A stretch of 52,046 bases of DNA from Mediterraneibacter glycyrrhizinilyticus (GCF_015560805.1 NZ_JADMSO010000016.1:1-52046); one strand, 5' to 3'; counted from the stretch's first letter, positions 42,786-51,784 are shown. Numbers and translations are program-made. Notes: a model not told the origin generated them from the letters alone.

Positions 42786-45700
42786 CTACAACTCAATTCT
42801 CGTATAAGTAATAAGTTTCACTTCTCCTGTCATTCCATAATCGACAACCGTTGTATGTACATTAAACAGTGCCGCAGGATCCGCCCCTGCTTCCGCCTGA
42901 TTTTCTTCCATTCCTGCATTCGCATTATTTGCATTTGCGGCAAGCGCCATGGAAAATGCTTTTCCTTTCTCATAATATCCTCTCGCAAGAAGCCGGTTAT
43001 TCAGACTGGTCGTGACTTCCACACGGATTTCATTTTCTCCATCTTTCAAAAGATCGCTGATGTCTACTGTCAATGCGTCAAAATCTACTACATCTGCCTG
43101 TTTTCCGTTTACCCATACACGAACCGTATGCTTATTCACACTTCCGATCTTCAAAACCGCACCGTTTCTCTCCGACCATGCTTCCGGGAGTTTAAATGTC
43201 GCGCGATACTGCCCGATTCCCGACACTTCCGGTCCTACAGCTTCGATTTCTTTCCATGGTTTCAACATTGTCTCACCGACAGAAATCTTTCTCTTCGCCG
43301 TCTCATAATATACTTCTTTTGTCACGATTCCAAGTCCGCGGTTCTCGATGATTTCTTTCTTCTCACCCTCGTTCCAGTCTTCCACTTCCAGTGTCCAGCT
43401 TGGCAGTTCAAGATCTTCCGGAACTTCCACAGAAATCTCCCTTTTTGTTCCATCCGATAATACCGCTTCGTATGTTCCTGATACCAAAGCTGCTGCCTGA
43501 AGATGTTCTCCCTCTTTTTCAATCGCTGCAAATGTATGGGAAACCACATGCAAGTCTGCCGCTTCTTTCTGATCGATCACATACATACATGCTGCTCCCG
43601 GAGCCAATGTCAGATCAAGAACAGTGCATCCTGCTTCCTGCCGATATGCCCCCGCTTCTCTTACTGTCCCGTTCCAGCAATCGATCTCATATGTTTTTCC
43701 GACTCCGCGCACTTTCATTGTAAATGAAAACGCTTCTGTTTCACTGTACTGCATATTATAGGCATAAACAAACAATTTCCCATCTGCTTCCTGTACATGC
43801 GTCAAAATATGTTTATTGCTCTCTGCAAATTCCGTGATCGGTCGGATATCCAATTCCTGCAAGATCCGGTATACGTCTTCCTGATGCTCTGCCTCCCGTA
43901 CGTTTGCAAGAGATTTCATCTCCGCAACAATGTGCTGAAGTCTTTCATCTTCACCGTCATAGAACGGAGTCCGGATTGCCGCTTTTCCATGCGTCTTTGT
44001 GATACCGCCCGGACGGATTGTCTCATTGACTCCATTCACAAACAAGATCGGCAGACCTTTTTTTGCCATTGCAAGCAGTTTTTCTGCTGTCCGAACCGGA
44101 AGCGTTTCCTGATAGATGATCAGCGCCCGATAGCCCGGTCCATCCGGAAGAAGCTCCCCGTCTTCAAAATCTACAAAGGATTCTTCCAGAATCTGTGGTG
44201 CAAAATAATCCCATGTATAACCGGCATTTTGCAGCTTCATATCTTTCCAGTATAGCCCCTCATTTCCGCGCATCAGTTCTTTCGCATATAATTCCCGTTC
44301 GTCTCCCCCCATGATAAGATTGTTAAAGTTATAATCTAACCGAAGAATTCCGAGATCCATTCTTGGTTTTCCCTGACGAAGCAGCATCTGATATCTCGCG
44401 ATCATTGCCGTCCAATCTTTATAATGTATATAAGACGGCTGTCTTGATCCAAACCGTTCGGAAAAGATCGGCCACATTCCCTCATGTCCCGGCCAATATG
44501 TCGATTCTTCCGAGCCGCGTATACTGGAATATCCGTGCAACACTGTCTTTGTCACCCCCGCCGTAAACTGTGTAAAGATAATCTGTGTATAAAAATCAAG
44601 CCCCATCATGTAATTCAGAAGCGTTGCACCCGTTTCACTGGAATACGTTCTGTTGTAAATGTGTGCCGGTCCCGCCAGATTTCGATATGATTCGATCTGT
44701 GATGCAAATTCCAATGATTCCGTCTCAATTCCATCCACATATTTTCCTGGTTGTGAAATTTCAAACGGCAGCCCATAAGAAATTTCCGCACGCAATGTCA
44801 TATTATGTGTATGCAGCCATTCCTGCATCGGTTTCAGCATATTTTCCATATACATATCCGTCATCGTCTGATACAGGTCATTGTAAAGTTTCTCCGTAAA
44901 CACCTCATCTTCGCAGACATAATAATAATGATATACCGGCTGCATCATTCCCGGCTGTTTTAAGATCAACGGCAGATATGGCGTCAGATCATAGCCTCTC
45001 CTTTTTTCAAATTCTTCCCGAAAATGATATCCCCAGAATTGTCCGCCTTTTCCGAACGTCCCTAATTCCAGCGAATCCATATACATCATCGCGCGTCCGT
45101 TTTCTTCCACATTTTTACGTAGTTCAGGGGTCAATACCGTATTCTCCCAGTAATCGATAAATGCTTCCACACCGTATCGGTCAATATAGTTGATCGTATA
45201 GGAGGTACTTACCGACGGTTCCGCAGTCTGTCCTGTTCCATGGATCCAGAAGAAGAATAACAGATAATCTCCGTCTTCCGGCGCTGTCCATATAAGAACT
45301 TCCTCTTTTACCTGATCTGTCAAGATCATACTTTTCTTCCGGTCAAGACATGTTTTTCCATTTTTTTCTCCTGCGATGCGGATCGCTACGACCGCTTCCA
45401 ATTCCTGTTTCGTCACACCCGGCATCGTCAATTCTGATTTCAGGATTGCTCCGCTTCTGCTTTCTCCTGCTTTTACAGTTTCCACCGCATAATCCAATTC
45501 TTTCGCCGCCGCTTTATCATCCGGCGTGATCGTGATCAGGTTTGCATTGGACCAGTTTGTTCCACTTGTCATACTGACGCCCATTTTTCTTTTCGTTGTC
45601 TCCTCCACGATCGTATGAGAATCATGTACCCATTCCTCGGATCCCCAGCCGTACAGTTTGGAATCCGCTCCCGGTTCTTCCATCGCCAGAAACTCCACTG

Positions 45701-45836
45701 CACCGAATCCGGTTTCCTCCAAATCTGCAATCTCCTCTTTTAATGTTTCATCTGTGTGGAATCCCTCTGCCAGCCACCAACGTACATCCGGCCGATATTG
45801 GATTTCCGGATTCTGCAATTTTTCATACTTCTTCAT
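42786..45836 (-). CDS. GH106-type alpha-L-rhamnosidase
   Basis: 1016 residues. The N-terminus (NPEIQYRPDVRWWLAEGFHTD then EEIADLEETGFGAVEFLAM) is the hallmark of GH106, followed by a long barrel with MYMDSLELG and the RAEISYGLPFEISQPG region, and a C-terminal galactose-binding-like beta-sandwich (VRVWVNGKQADVVDFDALTV). A low-complexity Asn/Ala/Glu stretch (ANANNANAGMEENQAEAG) is inserted near the C-terminus. No signal peptide. Expected to release L-rhamnose from imported pectin fragments or rhamnosides. ATG 45836 follows GGGAGAGG; it is the second gene after a GPH symporter (28-base gap), so transport and cleavage are coexpressed. Confidence 0.85.
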   Translation of the reverse strand: MKKYEKLQNPEIQYRPDVRWWLAEGFHTDETLKEEIADLEETGFGAVEFLAMEEPGADSKLYGWGSEEWVHDSHTIVEETTKRKMGVSMTSGTNWSNANLITITPDDKAAAKELDYAVETVKAGESRSGAILKSELTMPGVTKQELEAVVAIRIAGEKNGKTCLDRKKSMILTDQVKEEVLIWTAPEDGDYLLFFFWIHGTGQTAEPSVSTSYTINYIDRYGVEAFIDYWENTVLTPELRKNVEENGRAMMYMDSLELGTFGKGGQFWGYHFREEFEKRRGYDLTPYLPLILKQPGMMQPVYHYYYVCEDEVFTEKLYNDLYQTMTDMYMENMLKPMQEWLHTHNMTLRAEISYGLPFEISQPGKYVDGIETESLEFASQIESYRNLAGPAHIYNRTYSSETGATLLNYMMGLDFYTQIIFTQFTAGVTKTVLHGYSSIRGSEESTYWPGHEGMWPIFSERFGSRQPSYIHYKDWTAMIARYQMLLRQGKPRMDLGILRLDYNFNNLIMGGDERELYAKELMRGNEGLYWKDMKLQNAGYTWDYFAPQILEESFVDFEDGELLPDGPGYRALIIYQETLPVRTAEKLLAMAKKGLPILFVNGVNETIRPGGITKTHGKAAIRTPFYDGEDERLQHIVAEMKSLANVREAEHQEDVYRILQELDIRPITEFAESNKHILTHVQEADGKLFVYAYNMQYSETEAFSFTMKVRGVGKTYEIDCWNGTVREAGAYRQEAGCTVLDLTLAPGAACMYVIDQKEAADLHVVSHTFAAIEKEGEHLQAAALVSGTYEAVLSDGTKREISVEVPEDLELPSWTLEVEDWNEGEKKEIIENRGLGIVTKEVYYETAKRKISVGETMLKPWKEIEAVGPEVSGIGQYRATFKLPEAWSERNGAVLKIGSVNKHTVRVWVNGKQADVVDFDALTVDISDLLKDGENEIRVEVTTSLNNRLLARGYYEKGKAFSMALAANANNANAGMEENQAEAGADPAALFNVHTTVVDYGMTGEVKLITYTRIEL

Positions 45837-45864
45837 ACTCTTAACACCTCTCCCGCATTTCATT

Positions 45865-47214
45865 TCATAGCGATACATTCTTTTCCCTTACTTCTTTCAT
45901 TTCAGCAGCTTGTGCTTCCAGCTTTTCTTTCGTCAGCGGATAGGCGCCTGCAAAAATGATAGATCCCAGAATACCAAGCACTGCCGGGATCACAAGCGCA
46001 CCAATAATGATCACTGTTTTTACTCCGTCCGGCTGCTGAGCTGCTGCCGCGTCAAATCCAACTGCCGCCAGCATATATCCCGGGATTGCTCCGCCGATAC
46101 CCATTGCACATTTTGTGATAAAACTGGACAAGGCTGCTACCGCCGCCTCAGCATGTACATTCATTTTTAAATTGACATAATCGGTATTGTCCGCCTGAAT
46201 CCCATAAGACAACGGCATACATAATCCACTTGCAAATCCTCCTACAATCGTAGCAATCATCAAAATCGGAACATTTGTCACGTCGATCAGCCGGATCAAC
46301 GGGATCACCCCCACTGCGATCACACCAAATGCATAGAGTTTTTTCTTTCCAAACTTCTGGATCAGCTTTCCTACAAGCAAGCTTGCCGGAATCAATGCGA
46401 GCAACTGCACAAGAGAAACAACACTGATCAAAGACAGATTTCCGATTACATATGTAAAGAAATATGCAAGCATCGTATTTGTCACAGACATTCCGACCAT
46501 ATAAGCAAGACTGCTTAAAAACGTAACGATCACCGGACGCTGTACCAAAATTTTAAACAAGTCTTTTAATTTATACTTGCTGTCTCCCGGCTGCTGTGTC
46601 ACGCGTTCTTTCAGTCCAATTGTACCGACCACTGAAAATACAACCACAATAATCGTGACAAAAATAACAAGACGGATATATCCGGCAGCCTCCGTCGTAT
46701 TTCCGATAATGATCGGCGCAATCATATTCAGTCCGAACATCCCGACCATATATACGACACCTTTTAAGGAACTCAGCATATTCCGCTCTTCCATATCTGT
46801 TGTCATAACCGGGAGCATACTGTTCAGAGAAATATCCATCACAGGGAACAGGACGCCGATCAACAGATAAGATACATACGCGATCGCCAGTTTTCCACTT
46901 GTCGCCATCAACGGACCAAACCAGAGCAGTAAGAAATTCAACGCGCACAAAATGGATCCCACGACCAATGTCGGTCGAAAATGTCCATGCTTTGTCGTCG
47001 GAATATGGTCGATCGCAAAACCGACAAACGGATCGTTCAATCCATCCAGCACTCTTGCGATCAAAAATAAGGTTGCACAGGACGCCGGACTCAACCCGAC
47101 AATATTCATGTAAAAGATCAACAAATATGATCCAAGAATTGTCTGGATCGGGATATTGCCCAGGTTAACCAGCGCATAAGATATTTTTTCTTTTAATGTC
47201 ACTTTATCACTCAT
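45865..47214 (-). CDS. GPH-family sugar:cation symporter (second)
   Basis: 449 residues, twelve membrane segments, with LGNIPIQTILGSYLLIFYM and the GPH signature IARVLDGLNDPFVGFAIDH near 52. First gene of the operon with GH106, so its cargo is probably a rhamnose-containing oligosaccharide or glycoside. It is only distantly similar to the symporter at 34184. ATG 47214 has AAAGGA about 12 bases upstream, a rather long gap. Divergent from the AraC regulator at 47472, which most likely controls it. Confidence 0.92.
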   Translation of the reverse strand: MSDKVTLKEKISYALVNLGNIPIQTILGSYLLIFYMNIVGLSPASCATLFLIARVLDGLNDPFVGFAIDHIPTTKHGHFRPTLVVGSILCALNFLLLWFGPLMATSGKLAIAYVSYLLIGVLFPVMDISLNSMLPVMTTDMEERNMLSSLKGVVYMVGMFGLNMIAPIIIGNTTEAAGYIRLVIFVTIIVVVFSVVGTIGLKERVTQQPGDSKYKLKDLFKILVQRPVIVTFLSSLAYMVGMSVTNTMLAYFFTYVIGNLSLISVVSLVQLLALIPASLLVGKLIQKFGKKKLYAFGVIAVGVIPLIRLIDVTNVPILMIATIVGGFASGLCMPLSYGIQADNTDYVNLKMNVHAEAAVAALSSFITKCAMGIGGAIPGYMLAAVGFDAAAAQQPDGVKTVIIIGALVIPAVLGILGSIIFAGAYPLTKEKLEAQAAEMKEVREKNVSL

Positions 47215-47383
47215 AACACTTCTGATTCCTTTCTTTGCAGAATTTTGATGTCAGTACAAACAGTCTTTTTGACTTTCACACACAAAAATGCGCAAATTGC
47301 CCCTCATCTTTCTTTTCAGAGTTTCATACTTTCTTTCACTATTTTTCGTCTTTTTATGCATAAATTCCGAAATGTTTCTTGAT

Positions 47384-47454
47384 ATTGCTATTATACTGCG
47401 CTACAATTCGATTATGAATCACTCTGATTGCTCAAAATAATGTAAATATTGCTC
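47384..47454. promoter_or_regulatory. Divergent control region with phased ATTGCT repeats
   Basis: Minus-strand promoter for the symporter: TTCATA (47418-47413), 17 bases, TATAAT (47395-47390). Three ATTGCT sites lie at 47384, 47427 and 47448, spaced 43 and 21 bases, close to whole helical turns, as expected for direct-repeat half-sites of an AraC protein. Confidence 0.5.
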
Positions 47455-47471
47455 TTAAAAGGAGAAAGATC

Positions 47472-48479
47472 ATGTACGATCCGATTATCAAAGAATTATT
47501 TCCAAACCGGAAATCCTTATATATGGAACAGCTGCTTTCTGCCCCAACTCACGATTCCTTTGAACTTCCGGAATCATATGAACGGAATGATGCACTCTGG
47601 AAACGGCATAATCTGGATTATTTAAACGGCGATTATAATCTGTCACATACATGCTCTCACTATGGTCAGAATTTCTTTCCATCCACATTTGCAAGGAAAG
47701 CGCTTCTCTATCTGCAGCTTTTATGTTCCGTCACCTTTTCAGAAAAGCATTACACGATCCGAAAGGATCTTCCATCCTATCTGATCGCACAGACATTTTA
47801 TGGGAAAGGGCTTCTCCGCTATGATGGAAAAGAATACACCTTAGTTCCCGGAGACCTCTTCTTCATCGACTGTCGGCAAAAACACGAATATTTTGCAGTT
47901 TCCAAGAAAGGATGGGGATATCGCTTTATCCACTTTGACGGATATTCCATGTCCGAATATTACAAAAAAATCCTGGAAAGCGGCAATGTCCGTTTTACTT
48001 TTTCAGACACTTCCCACTTCCAGGAATTATTCAAAGAATTGATATTAATAAATTATGGAACAGATTCCAACAAAGAAGTGATCACAAACCGCATTTTGAC
48101 CGATATGATCACAGAAATCTTCTGTCAGCTTCCCCAATATCAGGATTCCGGTTCACCGGAATTTATCGCCGAGTTATGCGATTATCTTCAAAATTCATTT
48201 ACGCAAAAACTGACTCTGGACAAGATTGCCGCTGAATGTAATTTGAGCAAATTTTATGTAAGCCGGGAGTTTAAGAAATATACCGGCAAAACCATCTTCA
48301 ATTATATTACGGATCTTCGGATCGCACTTGCTCAAAGGCTTCTTCGTTACAGTAATCTTTCTATCAATGATATCGCCGATCAGATTGGTTTTGACGATCA
48401 CAATGGCTTTTACAGAGCTTTTACGCAGCGTGAAGAGATGTCGCCGTCTGCCTATCGGAAATACTGGAAGACCTTTTAA
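47472..48479 (+). CDS. AraC-family regulator (cupin plus HTH)
   Basis: 335 residues. The cupin sensor includes GKEYTLVPGDLFFIDCRQKHEY near 125; the double HTH is LTLDKIAAECNLSKFYVSREF near 250 and IADQIGFDDHNGFYRAFTQ near 305. ATG 47472 follows AAGGAG. Divergent from the GPH-GH106 operon with 257 bases between, it is the expected sugar-responsive activator there. Not closely similar to the paralogous pair at 20556 and 30332. Confidence 0.92.
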   Translation: MYDPIIKELFPNRKSLYMEQLLSAPTHDSFELPESYERNDALWKRHNLDYLNGDYNLSHTCSHYGQNFFPSTFARKALLYLQLLCSVTFSEKHYTIRKDLPSYLIAQTFYGKGLLRYDGKEYTLVPGDLFFIDCRQKHEYFAVSKKGWGYRFIHFDGYSMSEYYKKILESGNVRFTFSDTSHFQELFKELILINYGTDSNKEVITNRILTDMITEIFCQLPQYQDSGSPEFIAELCDYLQNSFTQKLTLDKIAAECNLSKFYVSREFKKYTGKTIFNYITDLRIALAQRLLRYSNLSINDIADQIGFDDHNGFYRAFTQREEMSPSAYRKYWKTF

Positions 48480-48558
48480 CTTCCTGATAAACTGGCGTTT
48501 TATCGCTTCTTCAAAAGAATACACTTAGCCACAGCAAATAAAAAATAAGGAAAAATAC

Positions 48559-48599
48559 TTGACAATTTTAGTAGGGATTCTTATAATGAACATTGTTCA
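48559..48599 (+). promoter_or_regulatory. Consensus promoter with overlapping palindromic operator
   Basis: -35 TTGACA (48559-48564), 17 bases, -10 TATAAT (48582-48587), a perfect sigma-A promoter. The palindrome TGAACATTGTTCA (48587-48599) covers the start of transcription, an ideal place for TetR autorepression. Confidence 0.85.
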
Positions 48600-48619
48600 G
48601 TTTGGATGGAGGGATATTT

Positions 48620-49207
48620 TTGAACACGACGATTACTTCAAAAGACGAAATCTTATGCGTATGCCGGGAATTGATCCGCAAAGAGGGTTATAAAAGTATC
48701 AATATACGGCATGTAGCAAAATGCTGTCATATTTCCGTCGGATCTGTTTACAACTATTTTGAATCAAAAACAGATTTGATCGCTGAAACGGTAGCCAGCG
48801 TCTGGTGCGATATCTTTCATTTTCCGGATTACCGGAATACGGAATCAGACGATCCGGACGAATCCGAAATCTTTCAAAGCTTCCCCGATTGTGTCGCATG
48901 GATCTTTGACAGACTCAAACAGGGCGAAGAAAAATATCCCGGCTTTTTTTCGCTTCATTCGATGGGGTTTATCGAAGAAGAAAAAAAGGACGTTCAGGAA
49001 AGAATGGATCGCTCTTGGTTTCATATCCGGCAAAGTCTTGTCGTTGTTTTAAAAAATGACGCCAATATCCGGTCAGATGCTTTTGATGAAAATTTTACCG
49101 AGGAAGACTTCGCAGAGATCATATTTTCCCTGATTCTCGCCTCATTCGTACAACATGATTTTGACGCAAGGAGAATCTTCAACATGATCCGGAAAATGCT
49201 TTATTAG
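48620..49207 (+). CDS. TetR-family regulator (autoregulated)
   Basis: 195 residues, starting at TTG 48620, which is 6 bases after GGAGGG; an upstream in-frame TTG at 48593 lies within the operator and has no SD. The HTH is VAKCCHISVGSVYNYFESKTDL near residues 30-50. The C-terminal ligand domain is unassigned. The two membrane-protein genes downstream on the same strand are its probable targets; a half-site TTGTTCA recurs upstream of them near 49249. A regulator of envelope or drug response is likely, though this is inferred from context. Confidence 0.88.
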   Translation: MNTTITSKDEILCVCRELIRKEGYKSINIRHVAKCCHISVGSVYNYFESKTDLIAETVASVWCDIFHFPDYRNTESDDPDESEIFQSFPDCVAWIFDRLKQGEEKYPGFFSLHSMGFIEEEKKDVQERMDRSWFHIRQSLVVVLKNDANIRSDAFDENFTEEDFAEIIFSLILASFVQHDFDARRIFNMIRKMLY

Positions 49208-49260
49208 CATCTTCATTTTTGCTTCTGTCGGTTTTTTATAGAAAATATTGTTCATGATCC

Positions 49261-49330
49261 GCGTCGGTGTCGATTAAAAGCTGTCGGATTTACGCGATTT
49301 GAGACATATTGCCTCTTGTACACTGACGCT
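49261..49330. repeat. Palindromic element family 1, copy C (partial)
   Basis: Right arm CCTCTTGTACACTGACGCT (49312-49330); decayed left arm GCGTCGGTGT at 49261. The inner TTTACGCGATTTGAG matches the reverse complement of the left interior of the full copy at 32560-32720, proving common origin. It lies in the leader of the membrane-protein gene at 49350. Confidence 0.75.
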
Positions 49331-49349
49331 CTGATAGGAGGAAACGAAA

Positions 49350-49766
49350 ATGAAAGTCAAAAAAAGAACCCTTTTATTGATCGCCTGCCTTGTTTGGGGA
49401 ATCGCAGGCTTTAATATTTTGCGTATCGGTCTTTTAGCATACCGTCCTTATATTTCTGTTTTGAATGTTATATTGTCCTTACTTGTTTTTGCAATATTTC
49501 AAACATTTATTTTCGGACGACTGGTCAAAAAACATACGCAAAGAATCCTCGATTACGAAGATGAAAAGCAATACTTTTTCAACTTCTTCGACGGGAAATC
49601 ATTCCTGATCATGGCTGTTATGATGACCGGAGGTATTTACCTGCGCGTCTCCGGGCTTGGACCGGAACATTTTATCGCCGTCTTTTATTCGGGACTGGGC
49701 GCCGCTCTTTTGTTGGCAGGCATTTTATTTGGCAAAAATTATTGTTTAGAAAGGAAAGAGAATTGA
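49350..49766 (+). CDS. Small four-helix membrane protein
   Basis: 138 residues with four predicted membrane segments (about 8-25, 33-55, 85-103, 112-128) and a charged loop near 56-80. No family recognised. TAGGAGG is 8 bases before ATG 49350. It is followed after 2 bases by the DUF2871-type gene, so they form an operon, probably under the TetR regulator upstream. Confidence 0.8.
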   Translation: MKVKKRTLLLIACLVWGIAGFNILRIGLLAYRPYISVLNVILSLLVFAIFQTFIFGRLVKKHTQRILDYEDEKQYFFNFFDGKSFLIMAVMMTGGIYLRVSGLGPEHFIAVFYSGLGAALLLAGILFGKNYCLERKEN

Positions 49767-49768
49767 AT

Positions 49769-50191
49769 ATGAAACGACTTTTAAACACAGCAATCGGATA
49801 TTTTATCGCAGCATCCGCTGCCGGTGTCTTTTACCGGGAGTTTACAAAATGGAACGGATTTACCGGAAAAACAACTTTAGGATTTGTACATACACACCTG
49901 TTCGTATTAGGTATGTTTCTCTTTTTGATCCTTGCACTGACATGCAAAGAAGAACACGCGCTTTTGGAATCCAAGGCTTTCAAAAGGTTCTATATCGTCC
50001 ATAATATCGCACTTCCGTTTATGACAGACATGATGGTCGTAAGAGGAATCCTCCAGGTCTTAAATGTAAACCTGACACACGCGGCAGACGCCGCGATTTC
50101 AGGAATTGCAGGAGTTTCCCATATCCTGATCACGATCTCTTTGATCCTGTTCTTTATCATGCTGAAAAAATATCTTATAAAAGAAAAATAA
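49769..50191 (+). CDS. DUF2871-family membrane protein
   Basis: 140 residues from ATG 49769 (AAGGAAAGAG upstream). Four membrane segments; conserved polar residues within them include His in FVHTHLFVLGMFLF and IVHNIALPFMTDMMVVRG, plus a third His in GVSHILITISLI. The pattern of membrane-embedded His residues fits DUF2871, whose function is unknown; haem or metal binding is conceivable. Second gene of the two-gene unit. Confidence 0.82.
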   Translation: MKRLLNTAIGYFIAASAAGVFYREFTKWNGFTGKTTLGFVHTHLFVLGMFLFLILALTCKEEHALLESKAFKRFYIVHNIALPFMTDMMVVRGILQVLNVNLTHAADAAISGIAGVSHILITISLILFFIMLKKYLIKEK

Positions 50192-50199
50192 GAACGTTT

Positions 50200-50239
50200 C
50201 AGGGGCAGATTTGATCCAATTGAGTCAAATCTGCCCCTG
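50200..50239. terminator. Long perfect-stem terminator
   Basis: CAGGGGCAGATTTGA (50200-50214) pairs with TCAAATCTGCCCCTG (50225-50239), extended by GTTTC/GAAAC flanks. It separates the membrane-protein unit from the convergent Cys-rich gene. Confidence 0.85.
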
Positions 50240-50262
50240 TTTGAAACTATCGCGCTTTGTAC

Positions 50263-51093
50263 TTATCGAAGAAAGAAGCGTCGATCCCGTACTTCCGTCG
50301 GAATCTCCTCGGGTGTTTCCGAACAATCACATGGTTCTTCCGAAACGTTTCCACACTGTACGGAAGCTGCTCCTGTCTCAATGGCAGCCCCAAAAGAAAT
50401 TGGGATCTCGATACACAAATTCTGAGTGACCGTAAACGTGCAAGATGTCTGCTCTCCGCCACAGGTTGTTCCCTGACGTATGATCGGCGTTCCGCAGCAT
50501 GTTGCCGTAGCAGTTCCCGATGTCGCATAAGGTGTAATGGTAACCGGAACACAAATACTCTCTTTCTGATAGAAGATAGATTCGCAGGACTCGCTCGATC
50601 CACAGACCGGACCACAGACCGTCAAACCTGTCGCTGTAGTATTTCCGCCAAATAAGCAGACGTTGACCGGACCGATCGTGTACACTGTGCGCAGCGAAAA
50701 GCATACTTTCATATAGCCGGTGATTTTATTTAACGGAAAATCTAATTTTAAACCGATACAGCCAGTGGGATGATCCGGATTCTCCGCTGTTTTTATTTCT
50801 GCATTTTCTCCCCATAGGATCGTTTGCGGGTCGTCATTAATCGATACGCTGAGATCCACGATATCTTCCTCTTTGATAAAAGGACAAATTCCAAATAAAA
50901 GATAACTCAGATCCGCATCTTGCGGTTGGTCATTTCCGACGCCGACAATATCATAACAAAATTTCTAATGTTCATTTTCTGAAGGCGTAAGAATTGAGTC
51001 TTCCAGGTTTAAAGAGATCACAAAAGGAAGTCTTCGTTCTCCGGTCATACCAGAGTAATCAATCTGCAAATTACAGGATGGATTTGCTTTCAT
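50263..51093 (-). pseudogene. Cys-rich protein gene interrupted by an in-frame TAG
   Basis: Starting at ATG 51093 (AAAAAGG 7 bases upstream) the frame reads MKANPSCNLQIDYSGMTGER and on for 42 codons, meets TAG at 50967-50965, then continues in the same frame without another stop to 50263 (276 codons in all). The second part holds 16 or more Cys, many as CG or CC pairs, and strings such as CVPVTITPYATSGTATATCC and CTFTVTQNLCIEIPISFGA. The composition recalls clostridial spore-surface proteins, but I do not recognise the family. A GTG at 50859 has no good SD, so the downstream part alone is an unlikely gene. Most simply a recent nonsense mutation; readthrough or a sequencing error are alternatives. 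Confidence 0.72.
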
Positions 51094-51168
51094 TTTTTAA
51101 CCTTTTTATAATGAGATTCTATATATAATATGGAAAGAAAAGAAAATGTTGCACAGATCGAATTCTTC

Positions 51169-51215
51169 AACATCCGTGTACAACGAAATCTCATTGCCCT
51201 TTGTACACCGGCGCT
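51169..51215. repeat. Palindromic element family 1, copy D (short, degenerate)
   Basis: Right arm CCCTTTGTACACCGGCGCT (51197-51215), left arm near CATCCGTGTACAACG (51171-51185). Lies between the Cys-rich gene and the tRNA operon terminator. Confidence 0.65.
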
Positions 51216-51228
51216 ATTCTTAAGAAAT

Positions 51229-51269
51229 AAAAAAGAACCGCTGTCATAGAAAAACTATCCCAACGATCC
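51229..51269 (-). terminator. Terminator of the tRNA operon
   Basis: On the minus strand GGATCGTTGGGATAG pairs, with a two-base internal loop and wobbles, with CTATGACAGCGGTTC and is followed by six T. Confidence 0.75.
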
Positions 51270-51275
51270 TTTTTA

Positions 51276-51359
51276 TGCCGCAGACCGGACTTGAACCGGT
51301 ACGGGATTGCTCCCGAAGGATTTTAAGTCCTTTGCGTCTGCCTATTCCGCCACTGCGGC
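51276..51359 (-). tRNA. tRNA-Leu (anticodon TAA)
   Basis: Class II tRNA with a long variable arm. Acceptor GCCGCAG/CTGCGGC, anticodon loop CTTAAAA, T-loop GTTCAAGT, discriminator A; CCA not encoded. Last gene of the six-tRNA unit. Confidence 0.96.
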
Positions 51360-51370
51360 TTAGAAAAATA

Positions 51371-51443
51371 TGGGGCCTACAGGGCTCGAACCTGTGACCC
51401 TCTGCTTGTAAGGCAGATGCTCTCCCAGCTGAGCTAAGACCCC
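51371..51443 (-). tRNA. tRNA-Val (anticodon TAC)
   Basis: Acceptor GGGGTCT/AGGCCCC, D-arm AGCTCAGCTGGGAGAGC, anticodon loop CTTACAA, T-loop GTTCGAGC, discriminator A; CCA not encoded. Confidence 0.97.
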
Positions 51444-51483
51444 ATATCAAGTCACACACAAATCTTTACGATCCGTATGCAAA

Positions 51484-51557
51484 CGACCCAGAAGAGACTC
51501 GAACTCTCGACCTCCGCCGTGACAGGGCGGCGCTCTAACCAACTGAGCCACTGGGCC
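51484..51557 (-). tRNA. tRNA-Asp (anticodon GTC)
   Basis: Acceptor GGCCCAG/CTGGGTC with one wobble, anticodon loop CTGTCAC, T-loop GTTCGAGT, discriminator G as expected for Asp; CCA not encoded. Confidence 0.97.
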
Positions 51558-51613
51558 AAATAAATAATATATAGTGATCGGTATCAAAAGATACGTCCTA
51601 CTTTTTTGAAAAA

Positions 51614-51687
51614 TGGACCTTCGGGGACTCGAACCCAGGACCGATCGGTTATGAGCCGATTGCTCTAACCAACTGAGCTAAAGGTCC
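51614..51687 (-). tRNA. tRNA-Ile2 (anticodon CAT, lysidine type)
   Basis: Acceptor GGACCTT/AAGGTCC, anticodon loop CTCATAA, discriminator A. Although CAT suggests Met, the acceptor stem and the CTCATAA loop match the Bacillus Ile2 tRNA, whose C34 is changed to lysidine by TilS so that it reads AUA. CCA not encoded. Confidence 0.9.
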
Positions 51688-51711
51688 AAATCATGTCCCT
51701 TAAAGGAACAA

Positions 51712-51784
51712 AGCCGATGATCGGACTCGAACCGATAACCTGCTGATTACAAATCAGCTGCTCTGCCAATTGAGCCACATCGGC
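51712..51784 (-). tRNA. tRNA-Thr (anticodon TGT)
   Basis: Acceptor GCCGATG/CATCGGC, anticodon loop TTTGTAA, T-loop GTTCGAGT, discriminator T; CCA not encoded. Confidence 0.96.

Noticed and set aside
51614-51687. Elongator or initiator tRNA-Met
   Set aside because: The CAT anticodon lies in a CTCATAA loop with an Ile2-type acceptor stem, matching lysidine-modified tRNA-Ile2.
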